This document shows, piece by piece, positions 51,702 to 60,975 of a stretch of 64,000 bases of DNA (positions are counted from its first letter, which is position 1; each line of letters begins with the position of its first letter). The stretch is taken from positions 744,001-808,000 of the forward strand of contig CAVRJN010000008.1 in assembly GCA_963721585.1 (NCBI GenBank). The letters are read 5' to 3'. The stretch comes from Bog-473 sp963721585 (GTDB lineage: Bacteria > Actinomycetota > Acidimicrobiia > Acidimicrobiales > RAAP-2). The notes beneath the pieces are model-generated. The model had not been told where the DNA came from and made no database searches. It saw nothing but the letters and a program-made list of their open reading frames with translations. Made by a program: the position numbers and the translations under genes.

Positions 51702-52514
51702 ATGCGCGGATTGGACGGCCGGACCTACATCGTGACGGGGGCGGCCTCGGGCATCGGCCGTGCCACCGCGACGCGGCTGCTGGCCGAGGGGGGCCGCGTG
51801 GTGGGCGCCGACCTCGCGCCCGAGGGCGATGGTCTTGACGGTAACCACGAGGGGCGGTGGCTCTTCACCCACGTCGACGTGGCGGACGAGGCCTCCGTGG
51901 TCGAGCTGGTGCGGGCTGCGGTGGCGTTCGGGGGCAACGTCGACGGGCTGGTGAACGCAGCGGGCGTCGCGGGCGGCGGTCCGGTGCACATGCTTCCGGC
52001 GGAAGAGTGGTCCCGCGTGATCGCCGTGAACCTCACCGGGACGTTCTTGACGGCCAAGCACGTGATCGACCAGATGTTGTCCCAACCTGCGGGCGACGAC
52101 GGCCGGCGCGGCTCGGTGGTGACCGTGGCCAGCATTGAGGGGCTCGAAGGCACTGCGGGCGGCAGCGCCTACAGCGCGTCCAAGGGCGGCGTCGTGCTCC
52201 TGACCAAGAACATGGCCATCGACTACGCCGGACGCGGCATTCGCGTCAACGCCGTCTGCCCCGGATTCATTGAGACCCCTATGACCGCAGCCATCTTCGG
52301 ACCCGGCATGGAGGCCGCGCTGGCCGACATCGTCCATGAGCACAAGCTCGGCCGGCGCATGGGACGGCCCGAGGAGATCGCCGCCGTGGCCGCCTTCCTC
52401 CTCTCGGACGATGCGTCGTTCGTGACCGGTCACGCGTTGCCGGTGGACGGCGGCTACACGGCCGGCCGGGACCATGGCGTGACCGACATGTTGGGGTTGT
52501 CAGGACCCGAATGA
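51702..52514 (+). CDS. Short-chain dehydrogenase/reductase
   Basis: The 270-residue classical SDR has TGAASGIGRATATRLLAEGG, NAAGVAGGG, catalytic SAYSASKGG and the C-terminal PVDGGYTAGRDHG. GGAGG lies seven bases before the ATG. It may act with the divergent LLM oxidoreductase on one substrate class. Confidence 0.92.
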   Translation: MRGLDGRTYIVTGAASGIGRATATRLLAEGGRVVGADLAPEGDGLDGNHEGRWLFTHVDVADEASVVELVRAAVAFGGNVDGLVNAAGVAGGGPVHMLPAEEWSRVIAVNLTGTFLTAKHVIDQMLSQPAGDDGRRGSVVTVASIEGLEGTAGGSAYSASKGGVVLLTKNMAIDYAGRGIRVNAVCPGFIETPMTAAIFGPGMEAALADIVHEHKLGRRMGRPEEIAAVAAFLLSDDASFVTGHALPVDGGYTAGRDHGVTDMLGLSGPE

Positions 52515-52940
52515 GCCGGGGTGCCCAGACAGGCGGTCCAGGAGAAAGGGGCAATCAGGGGGGCAACGGTATTCGTCCACCCGTGGTCGATAGCCGTCGG
52601 CCCAGTGGGAAGAAGCGAGGGCGCTCTCTGACGCGCGCAGAATGGCGAGGCGCGAGCTGACAAGGGTCGCCCGCGCGCCGGCCATAACCGTCTCAACAAT
52701 GAACCTGAGGCCCAGCGAGCGTCGCCCTCAGGGCGGGATACCCACCGGCGGCTCTCACCCCACCTAGGCTGAGAAGGAGCAACCCGCACCAGCCACGGTT
52801 GCGACCCTCATGCAGTCCGAGTCCCGGCACCGCGCCAGAGGATGGCTCCACGGGCGTGGTCACGGCGTCCTCTAGCATGGGATTTTTCGGACGAACCGGC
52901 AAGAGCCGGCTCAAGACTGCAGGCTGAGGAGACGCCGGAA
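52515..52940. promoter_or_regulatory. 426-bp leader/promoter region of the polysaccharide operon
   Basis: No gene is supported. CCTGAGG (52704-52710) pairs with CCTCAGG (52726-52732), and CCGGC-AAGA-GCCGG (52896-52909) forms a hairpin 31 bases before the first gene. A terminator for the SDR gene or a leader for the sugar operon are both possible. Confidence 0.4.
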
Positions 52941-54131
52941 ATGGGATTCGAGCGGGACGTGGTCATCGTGGGGGGCTGCGGCCACGTGGGCCTGCCTCTG
53001 GGCCTGGCTTTCGCCGATCGCGGTCTGAACGTCGCCCTGTTCGACTTGAACGGCGACGCCGTAGATCAGGTGGAGAGTGGCGTCATGCCGTTCGCTGAGG
53101 CGGGCGCCGACGAGGTTCTCCGGCGTGTGGTGGGAAAGCGCTTAACCGCGACGACGGATCCGGGTGTGGTGGCCACGGCAGAAAACGTGGTCATTGTGAT
53201 CGGCACTCCGGTTGACGAGCATCTCAACCCCGATCCCAATGCGGTGTCGCAGGCCGTTGCCAAGATGGGTGAGGTTCTACGCGAAGGTCAGCTGCTGGTC
53301 CTTCGTTCCACCGTCTATCCGGGGACCACCGCCCTTGTCGAGGCAACTGTCGCCGAGCTCGGCAAGTCTGTTGATGTCGCGTTCTGCCCCGAACGGATCG
53401 CCGAGGGAAAGGCGATGACCGAGCTGTTCGAGCTTCCGCAGATCGTTTCGAGCCGGCAGCCAGCCGCTCTCGACCGAGCCGAGAAGCTGTTCGGCAACCT
53501 GGCGTCGCAGATGGTCCGGATGGAACCCGAAGAGGCGGAACTGGCGAAGCTCTTCACCAACACCTGGCGCTACATACGTTTTGCGACGGCCAACCAACTT
53601 TTCATGATGGCCAACGACTTCGGCCTCGACTACGAGCGAATTCGGGCGGGTCTCACCTTCGACTACCCGCGGGCGAGCGATCTGCCCGGCGCGGGCTTCG
53701 CCGCGGGACCGTGTCTTTTGAAGGACACCATGCAGCTGGCGGCCTTCAACAACAACAACTTTGTGCTCGGCCACGCCGCGATGATGGTCAATGAGGGACT
53801 ACCGCTTTACATGGTGTCACGCCTCGAGAGAACGTACCCTCTCTCGACCATGACGGTTGGCCTGCTCGGCATGTCGTTCAAGGCGGGCTCGGACGACATT
53901 CGTTCGAGCCTGAGTTACAAGCTCAAACGTCTTCTTCGCTTTAAGGCAAAGGGGGTCCTCTGTCACGACCCGCATGTGACCGTCGACTTGGATCTCTCCC
54001 CCTTGGAGGAAGTGCTCGACCGGTCGGACCTGCTGATCTTGTCGACCCCGCACCGCGAATACCAGGGGCTGCAGGTGGACGTGCCGCTGATCGACATCTG
54101 GGGAACCCTGGGGAACGGCACCCTCCTATGA
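52941..54131 (+). CDS. UDP-sugar (UDP-ManNAc/UDP-glucose type) 6-dehydrogenase
   Basis: The 396-residue enzyme has an N-terminal NAD-binding VVIVGGCGHVGLPLGLAFADRG, VIVIGTPVDEHLNPDPN, FCPERIAEGKAMTELFELPQIV and the catalytic Cys258 in GFAAGPCLLKDTMQLAA, then LLGMSFKAGSDDIRSSLSYKL. The E-G-K-A rather than R-E-G substrate loop fits WecC-like UDP-ManNAc dehydrogenases, but other sugars are possible. It supplies uronic acid for the surface glycan. Confidence 0.9.
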   Translation: MGFERDVVIVGGCGHVGLPLGLAFADRGLNVALFDLNGDAVDQVESGVMPFAEAGADEVLRRVVGKRLTATTDPGVVATAENVVIVIGTPVDEHLNPDPNAVSQAVAKMGEVLREGQLLVLRSTVYPGTTALVEATVAELGKSVDVAFCPERIAEGKAMTELFELPQIVSSRQPAALDRAEKLFGNLASQMVRMEPEEAELAKLFTNTWRYIRFATANQLFMMANDFGLDYERIRAGLTFDYPRASDLPGAGFAAGPCLLKDTMQLAAFNNNNFVLGHAAMMVNEGLPLYMVSRLERTYPLSTMTVGLLGMSFKAGSDDIRSSLSYKLKRLLRFKAKGVLCHDPHVTVDLDLSPLEEVLDRSDLLILSTPHREYQGLQVDVPLIDIWGTLGNGTLL

Positions 54132-54877
54132 AGCCACAGGTATCGGTGATCGTCTTGGCACACAACGAGGGAGAGACCATCGTGCCGTGCCTCGAGCGCA
54201 TCCTGGTCTCGATCCAACTGCCCTGTGAGGTCCTGGTCGTCTACGACTCACCTGACGACACGACTGTCCCGTGGATCGAGAAATGCCAACGTGCCGATCC
54301 GAGGGTCGCTCCCGTCCTCAACCATTACGGCAAGGGCCCGGCGCGCGCGATCCGGTTCGGATTCGCTCAGGCCGCCGCAGATGTCGCCGTGGTGACGATG
54401 GCAGACGGCTGTGATGATCCGATGCAGATCGACACCTTGGCGCGCCTGGTCGACCGAGGCGTCGCTATCGCAGCAGCGTCGCGCTACATGCGAGGCGGGC
54501 GCCAGATCGGTGGACCTTTGATGAAGAGCTCGATGTCGCGGATAGCTGGGCTCTCTCTCCATCTCTTGGCCCGGGTAGGCACCCGGGATGCGACGAACTC
54601 CTTCAAGGCATACTCAACCGAGTTCGTCCGTTCAGTGGGCATCGATTCCGACGAGGGGTTCGAGGTCGGCCTTGAACTTGTGGCGAAAGCTCGGAGACTG
54701 CGCCTCCCCGTGGCTGAGATCCCGACGATCTGGCTTGAGCGCACGAGCGGGCAGTCCAACTTCAAGCTGCAGAAGTGGCTCCCCCATTACCTCCGTTGGT
54801 ATCGATACGCCTTCGGTCCCAAGCTCTCTCTCGAGGAAGTTCGCAGCGATCAGGACCCAGCCCGATGCACTCCCTGA
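54128..54877 (+). CDS. GT2-family glycosyltransferase
   Basis: The 249-residue GT-A protein has VSVIVLAHNEGETIVPCLERIL, an acidic metal-binding position in MADGCDDPMQ, and GVAIAAASRYMRGGRQIGG, typical of DPM1-like inverting GTs. No transmembrane tail is evident; a short basic C-terminus could be peripheral. The ATG overlaps the dehydrogenase stop (ATGA). Confidence 0.88.
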   Translation: MKPQVSVIVLAHNEGETIVPCLERILVSIQLPCEVLVVYDSPDDTTVPWIEKCQRADPRVAPVLNHYGKGPARAIRFGFAQAAADVAVVTMADGCDDPMQIDTLARLVDRGVAIAAASRYMRGGRQIGGPLMKSSMSRIAGLSLHLLARVGTRDATNSFKAYSTEFVRSVGIDSDEGFEVGLELVAKARRLRLPVAEIPTIWLERTSGQSNFKLQKWLPHYLRWYRYAFGPKLSLEEVRSDQDPARCTP

Positions 54878-54944
54878 GCAACTGCCTCTCCAGTTCCTCC
54901 CGAAGGTCCCCAAGATCGGCAACGGCACAAGGAGATTGTGAGTA

Positions 54945-55970
54945 ATGGCGACTGTCCTCGTCAGCGGCTCAGCTGGCTTTATTGGTGGGTACGTGGTGGA
55001 GGAGCTCCTCCGACGCGGTCATGAGGTGGTGGGGATCGACAACCTCTCGAAGTACGGTCGGGTCACGAAGTCCTACGACGACCACCGGTCGTACACGTTC
55101 GTAGAGGGAGATGCCAGGGACGTCGACCTGATGACGAAGCTGCTGCTGGACTGCGATCACTTCATTGCCGGCGCAGCGATGATCGGAGGGATCTCCTATT
55201 TCCATACGTACGCCTACGACCTGCTTGCTACCAACGAGCGCATCATCGCCACTTCATGCGACGCGGCGATCGAAGCACACCATGCGGGTCGCTTGCAGAA
55301 GGTGACGTACCTCTCGTCCTCCATGGTGTTCGAGTCCGCCACCTCTTGGCCATCCGCAGAAGGGCAGGTACGCGAGATTCCGCCGCCGATATCGTCGTAC
55401 GGATTTCAGAAGCTCGCAGTCGAGTACTTCGCACGCGCTGCGCACTCCCAGTACGGACTCCCCTATACCATTCTGCGCCCGTTCAACTGTGTCGGGATCG
55501 GCGAGCGGAGGGCTCTGGGCGACGTCGAGATCCTCTCGGGGAACGTGAGCCTGGCCATGAGCCATGTCGTCCCCGACCTCGTACAAAAGGTGCTCAAGGG
55601 TCAGGATCCCCTGCATCTGCTCGGCGACGGCAGTCAGATCCGTCACTACACATACGGAGGTGACCTGGCGGAGGGCATCGTCACGGCCATGGAGAGTCCC
55701 GCGGCACTCAACGAGGACTTCAACCTGTCGACGGCTGCATCGACGACCGTCCTCGAGCTCGCCGAAGTCATTTGGAAGAAGATCCGGGGGGAGGATTCGG
55801 AGTTTCGTTATGTGGCGGACACGCCCTTCGAGCACGATGTAGCCCGCCGTGTACCGGCCACCGAAAAGGCCGCGCAGGTGCTGGGCTTCGAGGCGACAAC
55901 GTCTTTGAGCGACATGCTCGACGAGGTGATCCCTTGGATCAGGCACGCCATGGAAGAGGGATCGATCTGA
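54945..55970 (+). CDS. NAD-dependent epimerase/dehydratase, extended SDR
   Basis: The 341-residue protein has GSAGFIGGYVVEELLRRGHEVVGIDNLSKYGRV, the active-site Ser region SSSMVFES, the Y-x-x-x-K in YGFQKLAVEYF, and RPFNCVGIGERRALGDVEI. The pattern is that of nucleotide-sugar epimerases/dehydratases such as the UDP-GlcNAc/UDP-Glc group. It is third in the plus-strand part of the locus. Confidence 0.88.
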   Translation: MATVLVSGSAGFIGGYVVEELLRRGHEVVGIDNLSKYGRVTKSYDDHRSYTFVEGDARDVDLMTKLLLDCDHFIAGAAMIGGISYFHTYAYDLLATNERIIATSCDAAIEAHHAGRLQKVTYLSSSMVFESATSWPSAEGQVREIPPPISSYGFQKLAVEYFARAAHSQYGLPYTILRPFNCVGIGERRALGDVEILSGNVSLAMSHVVPDLVQKVLKGQDPLHLLGDGSQIRHYTYGGDLAEGIVTAMESPAALNEDFNLSTAASTTVLELAEVIWKKIRGEDSEFRYVADTPFEHDVARRVPATEKAAQVLGFEATTSLSDMLDEVIPWIRHAMEEGSI

Positions 55971-55986
55971 CGAGACTGCTGGTGGG

Positions 55987-57052
55987 TCAGCCCAGCACCA
56001 TCTGACCTCCGGCGTAGTCGAGCACGACCCATCCGTAACGCCGCAGTTGGTCAGAGCCCAGGAGTCCCTGCGTACCGGACTGACCGATGGTGCCGAAGTC
56101 GGTGGAGCCGATGAGCTGGGAGTGAAGCGGGAGACCCGGGACGGACCACGTCCCGCTGTGCACCAGTGGGACGGTGATCACCGAGCACACGGTGGACTGT
56201 CGCTGCGCCAGATCGGTGCCCTTCAGCGACTGCGCCGCGGGCCACGGAGGAGGACACGACACTCTGCGACGAACCCGTGTCAACCACGAAACCACGCCGT
56301 GGGCCACGCGCGAAGCGGACCGCGACGCCGAGCGACACGTCGCCTGATGTCGGGGTCACGGTGAGCGGGACCGTCGTCCCCCTGTCCCCCTGCAGCAACG
56401 CGGGCTGTGGTGGGCCCTTCGGGCCGGTGAAGGGCGACGACTCGGCCAACGGCGCGCCCTCCGAGCCCGGCAGGACCAACGCCCCCGCGGTGAAGTCGAC
56501 GCGCACCCCTCCGAAGCGAGACAGGACGTCGGAGCCGAGAAGGCCATCGGGTTCGCCCTTTCCGCCCATCTGGGGCAGCGTGGCAGCCGTGAGCTGCTGG
56601 GCGGCCAGTTCCACCCCGTCGAGCGACCAGGTGCCCACCGAAATGGGCCGGGCGGTGCCGGTGCACCCCACACCGGCAAATTCGGTAGCCGAGCCGGCGC
56701 TCGCCAAGTGCAGCCTGTGGGCCAGTCCAGCGTCAATGGTCGACTGCCCCGCCCCCGTGTCGAGGATGAAGGGGTACGGACCCTCATTACCGATACACAC
56801 GTCGACGGTCTCGGCCACCTGCCCAGCGACCACACTGACCGTCAAGGGCACCGTCTCTCCGCCGGCGGGCTGTGCGGTCGCCCCGCTACAGCCGGAGGCC
56901 GAAGGGGGGAGGGCGAACGTGACCTGCGGCTCGATGCGGACGGTGGCGGCCTCGTGCCGCGGCCCGCTGACGGCCGCCGCCAGAACGAGTACGAGCACCG
57001 TGATCCCGACGGCCGCCAGTGCGACGATGAGCAGACCCCGTCGGCCGCCCAC
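55987..57052 (-). CDS. Membrane-anchored protein with two retropepsin-like aspartyl lobes, frameshifted
   Basis: After a transmembrane helix (LLIVALAAVGITVLVLVLAAA), two homologous lobes follow. Each carries D-T-G: FILDTGAGQSTIDAGLA with later PDGLLGSDVLSRFGGVRVDF, and FVVDTGSSQSVV with later GLLGSDQLRRYGWVVLDYAGG. The second lobe shifts frame after about SSSVAR; removing one G near 56234-56240 reconnects it (AQSLKGTDLAQRQ). Two lobes in one chain could form the active pepsin-like dimer that retroviral proteases make as homodimers. Start: GTG five bases after the preceding stop. Confidence 0.7.
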
Positions 57053-57057
57053 TACCG

Positions 57058-57936
57058 CTAACGGCTGACGACGATGCGGAAGGTGGCCATGGCCAGGCGA
57101 GCCCCGAGTACCAGCGCTGCCAGCGGGAGCACGGCGCGGCGCCAGCCCTTGGTGGTCCGGACGGTGAAACGGAGGGCCGAGCGGTGGTGGGCCGCCATCA
57201 TTTTGTAAGGATGCCGGCCCGTGCTGGCGCCCTGTACGTGGGTTACCTCCGCCGTCCCGGCGAATCCCACCCCCCAGCCCGCCTCGTGGGCCCTCCAGCA
57301 CAAGTCCATGTCCTCGTTGTACATGAAGTACGCCTCGTCGAAGCCACCCAGCTCCTCCAGCGCGGCACGCCGGGCCAGGAAGCAGGAACCCGACACCCAG
57401 CCGGCTCCGGTCACGACATCGCCGTCGGGGGTGCCCGGGTTGTAGCGCAGGGTGAAGGGGTTCTGCGGGTTGAACATCGCCAGCAGCGCATGGCCGGCAG
57501 CATCCGTGAAGGACGGGAAGTTACGTACTGAGGGATAGACCGCACCGCCCTCGTCGAAGATGCGCGGACCGACCAAGGCCCAGGCGCGCTCGGTCTCGAG
57601 GGCCTGGCGGAGTGATGCCAGTGCGCCGGGGTGCACGACCACATCCGGGTTGCAGACGAGGATCCACTCGGGCGCGGTCGACTCTCCCGCGAGCGCGGCC
57701 AGGCCGCGGTTGACCCCGGCGCCGAAGCCGACGTTGTGCCCGGGCCGCACCAAACTGACAGGCCACGCCTGCTCGTTCCGAGGAAGGGCCGCAAGTGCAG
57801 CGACCGCACTTCCCTCCGCACCGTTCTCCACAACGACCACCGCCGCCGCCCCATCGGCGAGGAGGGAGCGAACACAACCCTCGAGCAAAGGCCCGGCGTC
57901 GTGGTCGACCACGACTGCGCCGATCTGGCCGGGCAC
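57058..57936 (-). CDS. GT2 glycosyltransferase, rhamnosyltransferase-like
   Basis: The 292-residue GT2 has GAVVVDHDAGPLLEGCVRSLLADG, GHNVGFGAGVNRGLAALAGE, and the Asp motif ILVCNPDVVVHP. GAGWVSGSCFLARRAALEELGGFDEAYFMYNEDMDLCWRAHEAGW matches WbbL-type rhamnosyltransferases that use dTDP-rhamnose. With RmlB/RmlD downstream on the same strand, transfer of rhamnose to the lipid-linked glycan is plausible. A hydrophobic C-terminal helix (VLPLAALVLGARLAMATF) may anchor it. Confidence 0.88.
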   Translation of the reverse strand: MPGQIGAVVVDHDAGPLLEGCVRSLLADGAAAVVVVENGAEGSAVAALAALPRNEQAWPVSLVRPGHNVGFGAGVNRGLAALAGESTAPEWILVCNPDVVVHPGALASLRQALETERAWALVGPRIFDEGGAVYPSVRNFPSFTDAAGHALLAMFNPQNPFTLRYNPGTPDGDVVTGAGWVSGSCFLARRAALEELGGFDEAYFMYNEDMDLCWRAHEAGWGVGFAGTAEVTHVQGASTGRHPYKMMAAHHRSALRFTVRTTKGWRRAVLPLAALVLGARLAMATFRIVVSR

Positions 57937-57943
57937 CCGGTGT

Positions 57944-58711
57944 TCAGTACTCCTTGGTGAAGCGGAACTTCACGAGCGCCCGCATCGCGCCGAAGCCGTC
58001 GCGCCAGGTGATCTTCTTCCCCTCGTCGGGCTCGCGGCCGGCGTAGGAGATGGGGACTTCGTAAATGCGATGACCTCGGCGCAACACCTTGGCGGTGATC
58101 TCGGGCTCGAACTCGAACCGGTTCGAGACGATGGTGAGCCCCTCGAGCACCTGCGAATCGAACAGCTTGTAACAGGTCTCCATGTCCGACAGCGTCGAGC
58201 TGTAGAGCACGTTGGTGACGAGCGAGAGCAGTCGATTGCCAATCCAGTGCAGGGGCATCATGTTCTTGCGCTGGCCGGTGAAGCGGCTCCCGTAGACCAC
58301 CCTTGCCTTGCCCCGCAAAATCGGTTCGAGCAGGAGCGGCCAGTCGTTGGGGTCGTATTCGAGGTCGGCGTCTTGGATGAGGACGAGGTCACCACGCGCC
58401 TCGGCCAGCCCGGTGCGGATGGCTGCGCCCTTGCCCTGGTTCACCTTGTGGCGCAGGACCCGCACGGTCGAGTCCTCGATGGCCCCGAGCACCTTGTCCG
58501 AGCCATCGCTAGATCCGTCGTCCACGACGATGATCTGGAGCAACATGGGCAGCTCAACGGCGCGCATGCGACGGATCACCTCGGCCACTGTCGTGCGCTC
58601 GTTGTAGACCGGCACGAGCACCGTCAGCATTTCGTAGTTTGGCGCAGAGAGCCGCTCGGTCGCATCGCTTTCGTCGGTCGATTCATCCTGTGTCAAGTTT
58701 GGCTCGCTCAT
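57944..58711 (-). CDS. GT2 glycosyltransferase, polyprenyl-phosphate type
   Basis: The 255-residue protein reads LTVLVPVYNERTTVAEVIRRMRAVELPMLLQIIVVDDGSSDGSDK, with the DXD-like VLIQDADLEYDPNDWP and QRKNMMPLHWIGNRLLSLVTNVLY. This is a DPM1/ArnC-like soluble glycosyltransferase, which usually builds polyprenyl-phosphate sugars. The C-terminal transmembrane helices of ArnC are absent. A short acidic N-terminus precedes the domain. Confidence 0.88.
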   Translation of the reverse strand: MSEPNLTQDESTDESDATERLSAPNYEMLTVLVPVYNERTTVAEVIRRMRAVELPMLLQIIVVDDGSSDGSDKVLGAIEDSTVRVLRHKVNQGKGAAIRTGLAEARGDLVLIQDADLEYDPNDWPLLLEPILRGKARVVYGSRFTGQRKNMMPLHWIGNRLLSLVTNVLYSSTLSDMETCYKLFDSQVLEGLTIVSNRFEFEPEITAKVLRRGHRIYEVPISYAGREPDEGKKITWRDGFGAMRALVKFRFTKEY

Positions 58712-58724
58712 GAGATCGTCAGTC

Positions 58725-59663
58725 TTACACTCTGTCGGCGAAGTACGCGATTGTGCGCTCGATCCCCTCTCGGAGCCCGACTCTGGGCTCCCAACCCAGC
58801 TCCTGCTGAGCCAACGTGATATCGGGGCAGCGGCGCGTCGGGTCATCGGTCGGCAGCGGTTCGAAGACGATGTCCGACGCCGAGCCCGTGAGATCCAGAA
58901 CGAAGTGCGCCAGCTCCAGCATGGAGCGCTCGTCCGGGTGACCAATGTTGACCGGGCCGACGAGCGACGAGTCGAGAAGGGCGATCAAGCCCCTGATCTG
59001 GTCCTCGACGAAGCAGAAGCTGCGCGTCTGGCTCCCGTCCCCATAGACGGTCAGCGGCTCACCGCGGAGCGCCTGCACAATGAAGTTGGACACCACGCGC
59101 CCGTCACCCGGTGACAGACGCGGGCCGTACGTGTTGAAGATGCGCGCGATGCCCACGTCGACGCCGTGGGTCCGGTGCATGGCCATGGTCAGGCTCTCGG
59201 AGAAGCGTTTGGCCTCGTCGTAGACGCTGCGCGGCCCGGTCGGATCGACGTTGCCCCGGTAGCTCTCCACCTGGGGATGCACCTCGGGATCGCCGTAGAT
59301 CTCGCTTGTGCTCGCCATCAAGAACCGAGCCCCGTGCTCTCGGGCCAGCTCGAGAAGCCGTCGGGTGCCTTCGCTTCCCACGGACAAGGTGTCGAACGGA
59401 CGGGCAAGGTACGCAGGCGGCGACGCCGGCGAAGCCAGATTGCAGACCGCATCGACCTTGGACGCGTCGGGCAGTTCGACCTTCTCGCTCACGTTCGTCA
59501 CAATCAGGCTGAAGCGGTCGTGACCGGTCAGGTGAGCCACGTTCTCCCGGGATCCGGTGGAGAGGTCGTCCAGGCATACGACAGAGTCGCCGCGCTCGAT
59601 CAGATGGTCGCACAGGTACGAGCCCAAGAAGCCGGCACCACCGGCCACAACGACTCGCTTCAC
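58725..59663 (-). CDS. UDP-glucuronate decarboxylase (UDP-xylose synthase)
   Basis: The 312-residue extended SDR has VVVAGGAGFLGSYLCDHLIERGDSVVCLDDLSTG, the active Ser/Glu segment STSEIYGDPEVHPQVESYRGNVDP, YxxxK in SVYDEAKRFSESL, and IARIFNTYGPRLSPGDGRVVSNF. These are UXS signatures. It converts UDP-glucuronate to UDP-xylose through a UDP-4-keto intermediate. The GTG start overlaps the UGD stop (GTGA), placing it directly after its substrate-making enzyme. Confidence 0.9.
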   Translation of the reverse strand: MKRVVVAGGAGFLGSYLCDHLIERGDSVVCLDDLSTGSRENVAHLTGHDRFSLIVTNVSEKVELPDASKVDAVCNLASPASPPAYLARPFDTLSVGSEGTRRLLELAREHGARFLMASTSEIYGDPEVHPQVESYRGNVDPTGPRSVYDEAKRFSESLTMAMHRTHGVDVGIARIFNTYGPRLSPGDGRVVSNFIVQALRGEPLTVYGDGSQTRSFCFVEDQIRGLIALLDSSLVGPVNIGHPDERSMLELAHFVLDLTGSASDIVFEPLPTDDPTRRCPDITLAQQELGWEPRVGLREGIERTIAYFADRV

Positions 59664-60975
59664 TGGCGCCCGATCCCCGAGTACTGAAAGCCCATCCGGC
59701 GTACGGCAGCCGGGTCGAGCAGGTTGCGGGCGTCGACGATGTTGGGCTCGTCCATGGCGGCGAGGACGCGGGAGAAATCGAGCCATCGGAACTCGTCCCA
59801 CTCCGTGAGCACGACAAGGACCCGGGCCCGGGCGACCGCCGCATACGGATCGGCCCGCAGATGCAGGTCCCGCAGGTCAGGGGCCTCGGTGTCGACGTCG
59901 ACCGTGGGGTCGAACGCCTGCACGACCCCCCCAGATCGGCCAGGCGATGGGCGATCTGCAGGCTTGGTGAGTCACGTCGGTCGTCGGTGTTGGCCTTGAA
60001 GGTGAGACCCCAGACGGCGATCGTCGCCCCTTCTGCGGAGCCACCACAGGCCGTCTCCACCTTGGCCACGACCCGCGACAGCTGCTCGTCGTTGGAGGCG
60101 ATGGCACCGGCCAGCAGCGAGAAGTCATAACCGGCCTCGCTGGCGATGTGGAGCAGGGCTCGGGTGTCCTTGGGGAGGCAGGAGCCACCCCAGCCCGGCC
60201 CCGGACGGAGGAACTCGAACCCGATGCGCTTGTCGTAGCCAAGGCCCAGCAACACGTCGCGGGCGTCCGCCCCCACTTCCTCGCAGAGGCCGGCGAGGGC
60301 GTTCACAAAGCTCAACTTGGTGGCCAGAAACGCGTTCGACGCGTACTTGATGGTCTCCGACGTCGTCGCATCGGTCACGATCAGCGGCGCCCGGGTTGAG
60401 GAGAACAGCTCGCCCACGCTGGCCGCAGCACGGGCGTCGTCCGCACCGACGACAATCCGGTCCGGGTTGAGGCTGTCCAGCACCGCCGTGCCCTCCCGGA
60501 GGAACTCAGGATTCGAGACCACGCCGATGTCGGGCCGTCCGATCACCCGCTCGACCATGTCGGCGGAACCGACGGGAACGGTCGACTTGTTGACCACGAT
60601 GGCACCAGGCTCCAGCGACGACGCGATCTCCTTGGCCGCCGCCTCGACGTAGGACAGGTCGGCCGAGCCGTCGGCGCTCTGGGGGGTGGGCACACACAAG
60701 AACACGAAGGCTGCACCCTTCGCAGCCTCTACCGACGAGTCCGTGAAGGAGAGGTTGCCCGCCCTCACGCCTTCAGCAACAAGTTCGTCGAGCCCGGCCT
60801 CCACAATCGGCATGCGGCCCGAGCGCAACGCCGACAGCCTGAAGGGATCGCGCTCGGCCAGCACGACGTGGTGACCGAAGTGCGCCAGCGTTGCCGCCGT
60901 CGGGAGACCCACGTACCCGGCGCCGATGACGGCCACCCTGCGCCTGTTCGTACGGTCGTTGGCCGGATGGCTCAT
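59660..60975 (-). CDS. ugd: UDP-glucose 6-dehydrogenase, frameshifted at a G run
   Basis: The first 340 or so residues give VAVIGAGYVGLPTAATLAHFG, VFLCVPTPQSADGSADLSYV, NPEFLREGTAV, catalytic Cys266 in GPGWGGSCLPKDTRAL and VWGLTFKANTDDRRDSPSL. After LADLGG the frame shifts; the C-terminal domain continues in another frame as VVQAFDPTVDV, then VLVVLTEWDEFRWLDF, to the end. The break falls at a run of seven Gs (59925-59931 on plus as Cs), where eight would restore the frame. ATGA and GTGA overlaps join it to RmlD and UXS genes. Confidence 0.88.
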
